This document shows, one piece after another, positions 8,227 to 16,203 of a stretch of DNA of 64,000 nucleotides. The notes under the pieces were generated by a model. The model did no database searches, was not told the DNA's origin, and saw only the letters and a program-made list of their open reading frames with translations. The translations under genes were made by a program, and so were the position numbers. This DNA is from Clostridiales bacterium. GTDB taxonomy: Bacteria; Bacillota; Clostridia; Christensenellales; CAG-138. Each line of letters opens with the position of its first letter. Positions within the stretch are counted from its first letter, which is position 1. The stretch spans positions 96,151-160,150 of the forward strand of contig DXWI01000003.1 in the NCBI GenBank assembly GCA_019416935.1. Reading direction: 5' to 3'.

Positions 8227-9054
8227 TCAGGCCTGCGGCTCCTCGCCTTCGCCTTCCGTCCTGTCGAACGCAATCAGCCGCGCATTTCCACCGTCCGCAT
8301 CGGTCAGGGTCATGCATACGCGCCCATCCTCGTACCAGAAGTCCGCGATTGAAGCAAAGCGCTCGCCGTCCTTGACAATCTCTTTGGCATATCCGAGCAG
8401 ATCGATACGCGCGTTTTCAGCGTCCCCTGCGCCGTAATGATAGTAGCCGCCCGCCTCGGGCGCGATGCACTGCTCCCCATCGATGAAAAGCGCGCAGTCA
8501 AACCAGGTGAACGAGAGTGCATACCGCCCGTCCTCACTGACCCAGTCGCCGGCGAGCGCCGCATCCAGAGGATCGCCCTCGAACACCGAGCCGGAGCCGT
8601 CGAGCATAAATAGGCTCGGCTCCAAAACCACCTGTTCTTCCGTTTCGTCGGCCATGGTCAGTCGGAGCGTGATCTGTCCCGGCCCGGCATAGGCTTCGCC
8701 GATAACGGCAAATATCGTTCCGCTCACATCCGTCAGCGCATTGGGCTCGATGGACAACGCATGGCAGGCGTCCGGGTCCGCACTGTCCGCATGCAGCAGC
8801 AGCTTCGCGTCCCGCAGGACGACCGTCCCCTGATAATAGAGACTGATCGTGTAATCCCCGAGTTCTGCTCGGTACTGCGCATCCGCACTGCTCCAATCGC
8901 CGCTGAGCGCGTCCATCAGGATACCGTCGGCATTGACCATGCCGGGACCGTCCACAACGAATTGGGTGCAGCCTGCCGCAAAGCCGCACAGCAGTCCCGG
9001 CAGCACGAACAATGCTAATGCTTGTATCAGTCTTCGCTTTGCCAAATCGCTCAT
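8227..9054 (-). CDS. Secreted or lipoprotein-like protein, unknown function
   Basis: 275 residues with a basic N-terminus, a hydrophobic stretch (IQALALFVLPGLLCGFAAG) and Cys at about residue 29 in the context FAAGC, a weak lipobox. The mature part contains two similar beta-rich halves: DALSGDWSSADAQYRAELGDY and DAALAGDWVSEDGRYALSF recur about 130 residues apart, which suggests an internal duplication. No enzyme motif. The ribosome-binding site is weak, so the start is moderately sure. Located between two other exported proteins of the block. Confidence 0.65.
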   Translation of the reverse strand: MSDLAKRRLIQALALFVLPGLLCGFAAGCTQFVVDGPGMVNADGILMDALSGDWSSADAQYRAELGDYTISLYYQGTVVLRDAKLLLHADSADPDACHALSIEPNALTDVSGTIFAVIGEAYAGPGQITLRLTMADETEEQVVLEPSLFMLDGSGSVFEGDPLDAALAGDWVSEDGRYALSFTWFDCALFIDGEQCIAPEAGGYYHYGAGDAENARIDLLGYAKEIVKDGERFASIADFWYEDGRVCMTLTDADGGNARLIAFDRTEGEGEEPQA

Positions 9055-9073
9055 TTGTCCGAAGTCCGGCGCG

Positions 9074-10137
9074 TCAGTTCACGATTGCTAAGCACACGAA
9101 ACTGCAATCACCGTTCATGGTATAGGTGAAGGACTTCGGTGCAGGATTATACCGATCACCCGCAGCATGACTTCCCTCCCAGTACACGGAGCTACTGCTC
9201 GACGTACTCGTCACCGTAATCTTCGTACCCGCCGGCACACTGCCGCTGCTTGCGCCGGAGTATCCGCCGCCGGAGAAAACGCACCACTTGCAGCTCACGC
9301 TATAGTAGACGGGCTCCGGCGTCGGCGCCGGTGTTGCGGAGGGCTGCTGCGCGGTGGGCGCGGCCGTGGGCTTTGGCGTGGAGGCGGCCTCCCCCCTTCT
9401 TCTTCAGCACGACCTCATAGACCGTGCTTTCACTCAAATCAAAAGCGCGAAAACTCGTGATCGTGCGGTTATAATGATATGGCACATGGTTGATCAGCCA
9501 GTAATCCACCTCGTAGCCGCGCAGAATATCCGCCTCCACATAGACCGAGATTGTGCCGCCCGGAACCGTCCCTCCCGTGGCGGCGTTCACATAGTCCTCT
9601 TCAAACACGAATTCGGTGAACGGATCGCCGCCGGCCTTGTTCTTCGCGTTAAGGAACCGCATTTCGGCGTTGATGGCGGTAATGGTCTTGACCGGGCGCA
9701 GCACCGCCTCGATCACGGTGTCGTCCTGCGCGGAGAAGGCACAGCTCTCTCCCGTTTGATCCGCCAGCCGTTCGCCGTTGAGCGCCCAGTAATCCAGCGC
9801 CATGCCCTCGGGAATGACCGCCGTCGCCGTGAGCGCAGCCATCTCTCCAACCGGAGCATCAGCGCTCGGCTCCCCATCGATGGCCGCGTTGAGCGCAAAA
9901 ACCGAAAACATCTCGGGGCGCGGCCGCGGCTGTCGGTTCCGGCTCCGCAAGCAGCACCGTTTCGGCTTCGCCTCCCTTTTCGGCCGCGGCAAGCGCCGCG
10001 TTCGCCTCGTCGAGCTGCTGCTGCAAAAGCTGTGCTTGTACCTTGACGGCCTCAAGCTCTGCGGAATTGCCGCTCTGGCAGCCGGTCAGGGTCAGCAGCA
10101 TCAGCGCTGCCAGTATCAAAGAGAAAACTTTCTTCAT
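9074..10137 (-). pseudogene. Lipoprotein gene split by two single-base frameshifts
   Basis: Starts at the ATG at 10137 with a signal peptide MKKVFSLILAALMLLTLTGC (lipobox LTGC) and a short coiled-coil (Q/E/A-rich) segment. The frame is lost at a GGGG run (plus strand 9915-9918), after which a second frame carries DGEPSADAPVGE and repeated WxxN-type beta domains. It is lost again at a run of six C (9391-9396), after which a third frame encodes a Pro/Thr linker and a C-terminal Ser/Gly-rich domain ending at 9074. Removing one base from each run restores a single protein of about 350 residues. Either a pseudogene or two homopolymer errors. Confidence 0.75.
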
Positions 10138-10265
10138 TTTATTCTTCTCACAGAATGGATATGGTCGGCCGCCCCGAACGGGTCGGATCCGCCGCATGGA
10201 AAAAGCCAAACACAGCCCGCCGCCGACATTGGTCGCCTGCGGCGAGCCATGCAGGGCATCGTTCG

Positions 10266-10943
10266 CTATTTTTTGAACGGCAGGTAGGGAATCATCTGGG
10301 TTGCCAGTTTGGGAACGGTCATGGTCTGCAAGAACACCTTGCCCGGGCCGGTCACGACCGTATCGAACAGCCCTTCGCCGCCGAGCAGCATGTTCTTGGC
10401 GCCCTTGACCATCTGTACGTCCATGGTGCAGGTCGCATCCATGATCGCCAACACGCCGGTATCGCACACGAGCCGTTCGCCGGGCTGAAGATCGTATTCC
10501 TGACAGTAGCCGTCCACCTCAAGGAACACAAGGCCCGGGCCGGTGATGCGCTGCATGATAAACCCTTCGCCGCCCACAAAGCCGGCACCCAGCTTTTTTT
10601 GGAAGTGGATCGCCAGTTCCACGCCATAGGTGGCGCACAGGAATGCGCGTTTCTGGCAGACGATACTCTCGCCCGGCTGCAGCACCCGCGCCACGATCCT
10701 GCCGGGGAAGGAGGAGGCAAATGCAATCTCCGCCGCGCCCTGCGCGGTGTAGGTGTTCATGAACAGGCTTTCGCCCATAAACATCCGGCCAAGCGCCTTG
10801 CCCACGCCGCCCTCGGCCTTCGTTTCGGTCAGCACCGGACCGCGGGCCCATGTGCGCCCCCCGACCTCGCTCAAAAGCTTTTCGCCGGGATCGAGCTGGA
10901 TGATGACGGCGGGCAGACTGCCGCCCTCGATGGAATAGCGCAT
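10266..10943 (-). CDS. AIM24/TIGR00266 family protein
   Basis: 225 residues of the AIM24 (DUF124) beta-barrel family. Typical features are PGEKLLSEVGG near the start, MFMGESLFMNTYTA (about 55-68), the repeated Q/EPGE(S/R) motif (about 89-93 and 154-158) and a C-terminal LLGGEGLFDTVVTGPGKVF stretch. Bacterial members are soluble and uncharacterised; the eukaryotic relative helps mitochondrial inner-membrane organisation. Neighbouring zinc-ribbon, lipoprotein and SPFH genes suggest a membrane-associated role. RBS GGAGAACACAC precedes the ATG. Confidence 0.9.
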   Translation of the reverse strand: MRYSIEGGSLPAVIIQLDPGEKLLSEVGGRTWARGPVLTETKAEGGVGKALGRMFMGESLFMNTYTAQGAAEIAFASSFPGRIVARVLQPGESIVCQKRAFLCATYGVELAIHFQKKLGAGFVGGEGFIMQRITGPGLVFLEVDGYCQEYDLQPGERLVCDTGVLAIMDATCTMDVQMVKGAKNMLLGGEGLFDTVVTGPGKVFLQTMTVPKLATQMIPYLPFKK

Positions 10944-10991
10944 GTGTGTTCTCCTTTCCTGTTGGTTCGTGGTTTGTTCCGCCGCTTTGCC

Positions 10992-11942
10992 TCAGCCGAC
11001 CGCGCCCGCCTGATGTTCCGCATAGTGGGGCGGAAGCGTATCGTTCTTCTCGTCCCATGCGGCACCCTCCTTGCGCAGGAAAATCTCCACGAGGCAGCCG
11101 GATGCGCTGCTGTCATCGGTGCATTCATAGGAAAAGTAGAGGCTTCCGTCGTCGCTGATTCTGGTTTCAAACAGGCTTTCCTCGTCCTCGGTCAGATAGG
11201 TATCCAGCAGCCATGCATCCTGCTCGCCAATGTCGGGCAGGAGCGTCACATCGCCCTCGGACTCTTCCAGCCACATGGAAAATTCGGGATACGAGGTGTT
11301 CCCGTCCTTGTAGAGATCGATGTACTTACGGCCCGTATCGGTGTTGTTGCCGATCTGCCCGTACATGTCCTGAAAGTCCTCCGCATGGCCGCCCCAGCAC
11401 TGGCTTTCGCGGATCCAGCCATACCAGCTGCCGGTGAGCACCTCGTCCGGCACGCCGACAAACGTGTTTACACCCTGAAATGCTTCCTCAATGGAACCCG
11501 CGACCACCACGCCGTCGTTGACTCCGACGAGTCCGGAACCGACGCCATCGGATGCTGCGTTGCCGCCCGTACCGTCAGCTGAGGGGGCACTTTGTCCCTC
11601 CTTGACAAAGCGGATGTTCATATCGCCGTATTTCACGTCGATCACGCCGTTCTTAAGCGTGCCCTCCATGGCGTTCTCCATGCCCAGGAAGCTCACGGTG
11701 CCGCTGAAGTTCTCACCGTCAAGCTTCCACTTGAGGTCAAACTCAAAGCCGGAATAGTATGTGCCCTTGCCGCCCTTTTTCAGCTCCAGCCAGCTCTCCT
11801 CCGCCGGCGCCTGCAATTCTCCGTCAAAGTAGCTTTCGCCCGTGCAGAGGTACTTGCCGGTTACATCCTCGCCCTTGTCGCCGCAGGCGGTCAGGGTCAG
11901 CAGCATCAACAGCGCCAGCAGCGCGGCAATCATTTTTTTCAT
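10992..11942 (-). CDS. Lipoprotein, unknown function
   Basis: Start at the ATG at 11942 (GGAG 7 bases upstream). 316 residues with a signal peptide and lipobox MKKMIAALLALLMLLTLTAC (Cys 20). Two domains follow: a small barrel-like region with GKYLC, GGKGTYYSGFEFDLKW and a DVKYGDMNIRFV end, and after a Ser/Gly-rich linker a second domain (WYGWIRESQCW...). The first domain recurs in the neighbouring 12050-13909 protein, so the two lipid- or membrane-anchored proteins are related. Ligand unknown. Confidence 0.7.
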   Translation of the reverse strand: MKKMIAALLALLMLLTLTACGDKGEDVTGKYLCTGESYFDGELQAPAEESWLELKKGGKGTYYSGFEFDLKWKLDGENFSGTVSFLGMENAMEGTLKNGVIDVKYGDMNIRFVKEGQSAPSADGTGGNAASDGVGSGLVGVNDGVVVAGSIEEAFQGVNTFVGVPDEVLTGSWYGWIRESQCWGGHAEDFQDMYGQIGNNTDTGRKYIDLYKDGNTSYPEFSMWLEESEGDVTLLPDIGEQDAWLLDTYLTEDEESLFETRISDDGSLYFSYECTDDSSASGCLVEIFLRKEGAAWDEKNDTLPPHYAEHQAGAVG

Positions 11943-12049
11943 ATCTGTACTCCTCTTTTTTGAAATAATTCGTTTGGGTCGTGGAAGCAAATTTTTCTGC
12001 GTCACAGGCTCACACGTCGCGGCCCTGATTGCTTCTGTCGACCGGGTTG

Positions 12050-13909
12050 CTATTTGAGCAGGCCAGAGGTATACGACATACTGCTCCAGTATTCATAGCC
12101 GTTGTCCGCAACTTTGAAGTTGATGGCAATATACTCGCCTGTCGGGGCAGACCACTGATACATGTGTCCGTTCCCTTCTCGCCAGTTGGCGCTGTCCGTC
12201 ATCGGAAGACCGTGCACATAGCCCATCATGTCGTAAACATCGCCGTAGGTGACCTCGGTACGATGCTCATCGCAGTATTTTCCCGTAGCGATCAGGGTAT
12301 CCAGCGACACGATGCCGTCCGCATCTGCTTCGGATTGACCGTAATCGCTCGCAGCCTCCTGCGGTTCCGCCTGACCGTCCGTTGATGCGCCTTCTCCGCC
12401 GGCTTCGGGCTCTGCTACGTCCGCATAGCCGACGGGGGCAAACCCGTAGGGGGGCAGCTCGCCGTTCGCAACCGCTTCGTTATAGCGGTCAATTGCGGGC
12501 GGGACGATCGCGAAATCGCTGTCGATCTCCTTCTGCCAGCTTGCGCCCCACGGCTTCATGAACAGCGAATAGCTGAACGTGCCGTTGTCTGTTTGAATTT
12601 CATCGCCCATCACATACTGATCCGGGTAATCGGGCATGGGCAGGAACATCCAGTTGTAAGCGTACATATCCATGCCCGCAACATTGCCGTCAACGGCGTT
12701 CAGACCGGTCTCAGTGGCCTCGCAGTTGGCGAGCGCAAATGCCGTTTCGCTGCCGTCAAGATACACGGCAAAGGTGCCCTTGCCCTCCGCGTCCACATCA
12801 ACCACCATGTAGGCGTTATAAAAATCGCACGGCACCGTCTCAAACTCCCCGGTCGCCTCGCTCACATACATGCAGCCATACCAGGTGCCGGTCCACTGCC
12901 GCTGCAGTTCGCTTGCCGCGCCGCTACCGGCACTGCCCTCCGGCAGACCGTCCGTGCCGGCGGAGCCGGGATTCGCGGGCGTGAAGCCGCCCTCTTTTTC
13001 AAACGTCATTGCAACGCCCATATCCAGCATGTTTTCAAGCGTCATGACGCCGTTTGCGAGCGTGCCGTCGCAGTCGAGGCCGCCGCCCTTGACGTGGAAC
13101 ACGCCGTTCTCCAGCGTCCATTTTCCGCTGCCCTTCGTGCCGTCTACGTTCATGGTGCATTTGCCGTTGCTCTTGAGTTCGATTGTCACGCCGTTCTCAA
13201 ACAGATCGGTAATATCCATCTCTATGCCCAGCATCTCCGCCGTGGTGGCGGTATACAGGCCGAGGTTGGGATCGTCCGCCGCGTCGCCGCCGCCCTTTCC
13301 ACCGAGAACACAGATCAGCACGATGGCAAGGATCACGGCCAGCACCGCGCCGCCGATGATGAACAGCAGCTTTTTGTTCATGGGCTTTTTCTGCTTGGGC
13401 GCCGTAAAAACGGGCTGGGCCTTGGGCCGCCCGGCGCCGCCCTGCACCGCATCGCTCTGCTGCGCCGGGGGCGTGTAGGTCTGTTGATTCCCCTGCGGTG
13501 CATAGTCCTGCTGCGCCGGGGGCGTATAGGTCTGCTGATTCCCCTGCGGTGCATAGTCCTGCTGCGCCGGGGGCGTATAGGTCTGCTGATTCCCCTGCGG
13601 TGCATAGTCCTGCTGCACCGGGGGCGTATAGGTCTGTTGATTCCCCTGCGGTGCGTAGCCCTGCTGCACCGGGGGCGTGTAGGTCTGCTGATTCCCCTGC
13701 GGTGCATGGTCCTGCTGCACCGGGGGCGTATACCCTCCCTGCTGTTGCAGCACTTGGGGCGCCTTGATCGGCTCCTGAACGGGGATCTCCGGTTCCGGCG
13801 CTATGGGCGAAGCCGCGGCTGGCTTGGGCGTTTCATACTTTGTTCCGCAATTCGTGCAGAACTTAGAGCCTTCCTGTAGCTGCGCACCGCAGTTTGAGCA
13901 AAAAGCCAT
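12050..13909 (-). CDS. Zinc-ribbon membrane protein with Gln/Pro-rich tandem repeats and an extracellular domain
   Basis: 619 residues. An N-terminal zinc ribbon (FCSNCGAQ ... FCTNCGTK, residues 3-24) is followed by a linker with five 17-residue repeats of the type YTPPVQQDYAPQGNQQT (about 60-150), a transmembrane helix (about 180-203) and an external part of about 415 residues. That part holds two domains similar to those of the neighbouring lipoprotein: DVDAEGKGTFAVYLDG and KSNGKCTMNVDGTKGSGKW motifs. The ribbon and repeats face the cytoplasm, so the protein could link an outside domain to a cytoplasmic complex. RBS AAAGGAGG 9 bases before the ATG. Confidence 0.75.
   Translation of the reverse strand: MAFCSNCGAQLQEGSKFCTNCGTKYETPKPAAASPIAPEPEIPVQEPIKAPQVLQQQGGYTPPVQQDHAPQGNQQTYTPPVQQGYAPQGNQQTYTPPVQQDYAPQGNQQTYTPPAQQDYAPQGNQQTYTPPAQQDYAPQGNQQTYTPPAQQSDAVQGGAGRPKAQPVFTAPKQKKPMNKKLLFIIGGAVLAVILAIVLICVLGGKGGGDAADDPNLGLYTATTAEMLGIEMDITDLFENGVTIELKSNGKCTMNVDGTKGSGKWTLENGVFHVKGGGLDCDGTLANGVMTLENMLDMGVAMTFEKEGGFTPANPGSAGTDGLPEGSAGSGAASELQRQWTGTWYGCMYVSEATGEFETVPCDFYNAYMVVDVDAEGKGTFAVYLDGSETAFALANCEATETGLNAVDGNVAGMDMYAYNWMFLPMPDYPDQYVMGDEIQTDNGTFSYSLFMKPWGASWQKEIDSDFAIVPPAIDRYNEAVANGELPPYGFAPVGYADVAEPEAGGEGASTDGQAEPQEAASDYGQSEADADGIVSLDTLIATGKYCDEHRTEVTYGDVYDMMGYVHGLPMTDSANWREGNGHMYQWSAPTGEYIAINFKVADNGYEYWSSMSYTSGLLK
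13467..13721. repeat. Five tandem 51-bp coding repeats
   Basis: Five consecutive 51-bp units (17 codons each) plus the start of a sixth, lying in frame in the linker of the zinc-ribbon protein. Units differ at only a few positions, for example GTC/GCC giving V/A in PPVQQ or PPAQQ, which indicates recent expansion and probable length variation between strains. Confidence 0.9.
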
Positions 13910-13934
13910 GTGGGAGTTCCTCCTTTATGATGCT

Positions 13935-14390
13935 TCATTTCTTGATTTGACGAAATAACCGTGCAGGCGGGCATCCGTTGACGGCACGGATATGGAGCTG
14001 CCGCTTCCCCGCCGCGCCGTTGGAAACGGGATCGCGGCAGGCGCTTACTGGCTCCCCTAGCTCCTTCAGCCGCCCGGCACAGCCGCAGCACATATCCAGA
14101 TCGCTGCAAATGAGAAAGCAACGATCGCAGACCAGCCGTTTGCAAATCGGGCAGAGGTTGAAGTGCTCCAGCGCCTGCTTCACCGCGAGCATTTTCGCCC
14201 ACGCTCTCTCCCTTTGGTACATCGCCTCGTAGACGATGCGCTTTTCTTCCGTTGAGGGCGAGTCTCCTGCCTTTGAAAAAGCGATGGGCTTGCTCTTCCA
14301 GAGCTCCCCGCACTGCCCACATTGCAGAGAATAGCAAAACGCACGCTCGGTGGAGCGGTCCACGAGCGCTTGTTCCAATAGCTGCTTCAA
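13935..14390 (-). CDS. Cysteine-rich zinc-finger protein, first gene of the zinc-ribbon block
   Basis: The preferred start is a TTG at 14390 because GGGGAGG lies 8 bases upstream; the frame is open further up to 14465. The product (about 151 residues) has CGQCGE near the start and a dense cluster CPICKRLVCDRCFLICSDLDMCCGC in the middle, enough ligands for two zinc sites, plus a basic C-terminus. No family name recognised. It is followed 25 bases later by the long zinc-ribbon membrane protein. Confidence 0.6.
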   Translation of the reverse strand: MKQLLEQALVDRSTERAFCYSLQCGQCGELWKSKPIAFSKAGDSPSTEEKRIVYEAMYQRERAWAKMLAVKQALEHFNLCPICKRLVCDRCFLICSDLDMCCGCAGRLKELGEPVSACRDPVSNGAAGKRQLHIRAVNGCPPARLFRQIKK

Positions 14391-14572
14391 ACCAAATTCC
14401 TCCCCCCTCGACAGGCCTGCCGGCAGAATGGATGCATAGAACAGACAGGATTCTCTATGACACAATGGGATTCATCATTTCAATTAAACATAAATACGGG
14501 GTGAAATCCTAGTAGCGCGTGACTACTCTTTGCGCCAAACGGCAAATGGTATCCTATGACTACCATATAAAA

Positions 14573-14604
14573 AACCGCCGGAATTCAAACGAATTTCGGC
14601 GGTT
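14573..14604 (-). terminator. Rho-independent terminator of the signalling operon
   Basis: A 14-bp stem (14573-14586 with 14591-14604, one G-T pair, loop AAAC), followed in the minus direction by TTTTTTATA. It lies 15 bases after the stop of the membrane LuxR gene. Confidence 0.9.
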
Positions 14605-14618
14605 CAAGATGTCCAACT

Positions 14619-16196
14619 CTATTTTTTGATGTCATCGAGGCAATCGCAGCGCCGGAACAAATCGATATAGAGCATCAATTCATCCCGGGAGGCGACGTGG
14701 AGCTTCCGGTACAGGTTGCCGTTGTGCTTGCGCACCGTCGCCATGCTGATATAGGCAAGGCCGGGAATCTCCTCAATCTCATGCCCATCGATATAATAGT
14801 GTAATATCCCCCGTTCGGAGGCGGTCAGCGTCCCTATACGCTCGGCAAAATCCCGGAACAGCACGGCGATGCCCGGCGGCAGCGTTTCCTTTCCGATGGC
14901 ATGCTCCTGTGTTTTGGATTGTACAAAGGCGATGAGTTCATCGATCTCGCAAATGCCGGAGCGCTGTCCGGCAAACGGCTGTTCGGTCTGGATGGCCTCC
15001 AGACTCTGGGTGATCGGGCGCACAAACCGGCTCGACAGGAGCAGGGACAACCCGATCATCAGCAGCAGAATAACGAGCGAAACCAGCACCAGACGCGCCC
15101 TGCTTTGGGCTGCGGCCTGATGGACGCCGGCGGCGGGAACGAGCGTTACCAGTTGGAACGGCAGGCCGTCCGCATCCGCTATCTCCACCGACTGGTGCAT
15201 GCCGACATAGGATTCGCCCCCCACTGTGTATATATTGTATCGGTTGCCGCGCTCCACCGCAAGGGAACCGCTTGCCTCCAGATAGCTTCCGTCGGTGCCG
15301 CCCAGCATCGCTTGATCGAGCGCGATCTCGTCCGTTCCGGCCGGCGCGATCAGCGTCATCATATTTCCATAGGGACTGCTCAGGCCGGGGTACAGCAGTT
15401 TGAAGTACAGCTCGCTGATCTCAACGCCACACAACCCGCACACCCTGCCTCCGCCATCCAGTATGGGCACGCACAGCAGCATGGCGCTTTCCCATGTGTC
15501 CTTCAGCGGTATCTTTTCGGTCCAGTAGGACGCAGCGGCAAGCCGGCTGACGGTCTGCCCCATGCGCTCCGCATAGCCGGGAATGAGCGCGCTGTCAAAC
15601 TCCAGATTCCAGCGGTTGTGCAGTTGGACGCCATCGGTGCGGGCGATATCCGGGATGCCGCGATAGTAGGTGAGCTCCTGTCCCGGCCGGCTCTGCGCAC
15701 TAATGTTCGCAGCCCGGAGGTAGACGCCGCTGCGGGAAACCGGGGCGGTTTTTGCGCGGGTATTGGTCGTGGCGTCCAGCACGGCGAACGCTCCGCTGCA
15801 GCGGCTGACCAGCATGGTGGCGTTGAGCGGCGCGTACAAATCCTCCTGTATTTCCAGCAGCGCGTCGGGGTTGTCGTTCAGCTCCGCAAAGGTGATGCCG
15901 CGCGCCTGCAGCGACGTTTGGAGGCTCCGGGAAATCTCCTCCGACATCGCGATCGAACGCGCCGCCAGTTCATCCGTCTTTACCGCGAGCGCCGCAGCGC
16001 TGCCGGCCTGCTGCACGGACAGCAGATCGCCCACGCGCCGCTCAGCGTCCGAAAACACGCCGAGCAGGCTGAAAACCAGCAAAAAGCCCGCAAACACGGA
16101 CAGCGCCATACAGGCCCAGTAGAGCGTCAGCCTGCGCTGCATGCCCACGCCCTGCTCTTTCGCAGCGAGCCGCATTTCCCTCAGCTTTGCAATCAA
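14619..16196 (-). CDS. Membrane-anchored LuxR-type regulator with extracellular sensor domain
   Basis: The start is taken as the TTG at 16196, ten bases after GGAGG and just after the previous stop; an ATG at 16220 is possible. A first membrane helix (about 24-47 from this start) is followed by an extracellular cache-like domain of about 320 residues, a second helix (about 367-388), a short linker and a C-terminal GerE/LuxR helix-turn-helix (GTLTASERGILHYYI ... MATVRKHNGNLYRKLHV, about 457-515). Such a layout places a DNA-binding domain directly on a membrane sensor with no kinase step. The upstream solute-binding lipoprotein may present its ligand. Confidence 0.8.
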   Translation of the reverse strand: MIAKLREMRLAAKEQGVGMQRRLTLYWACMALSVFAGFLLVFSLLGVFSDAERRVGDLLSVQQAGSAAALAVKTDELAARSIAMSEEISRSLQTSLQARGITFAELNDNPDALLEIQEDLYAPLNATMLVSRCSGAFAVLDATTNTRAKTAPVSRSGVYLRAANISAQSRPGQELTYYRGIPDIARTDGVQLHNRWNLEFDSALIPGYAERMGQTVSRLAAASYWTEKIPLKDTWESAMLLCVPILDGGGRVCGLCGVEISELYFKLLYPGLSSPYGNMMTLIAPAGTDEIALDQAMLGGTDGSYLEASGSLAVERGNRYNIYTVGGESYVGMHQSVEIADADGLPFQLVTLVPAAGVHQAAAQSRARLVLVSLVILLLMIGLSLLLSSRFVRPITQSLEAIQTEQPFAGQRSGICEIDELIAFVQSKTQEHAIGKETLPPGIAVLFRDFAERIGTLTASERGILHYYIDGHEIEEIPGLAYISMATVRKHNGNLYRKLHVASRDELMLYIDLFRRCDCLDDIKK

Positions 16197-16203
16197 AGGC
16201 GTT

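Noticed and set aside
13467..13721. CRISPR-like array
   Set aside because: The 51-bp repeats are directly adjacent, have no spacers and stay in frame within a protein gene.
12593..13879. Plus-strand frame with LLRRGRIGLLIPLRCI repeats
   Set aside because: It is the antisense reading of the 51-bp coding repeats of the zinc-ribbon membrane protein.
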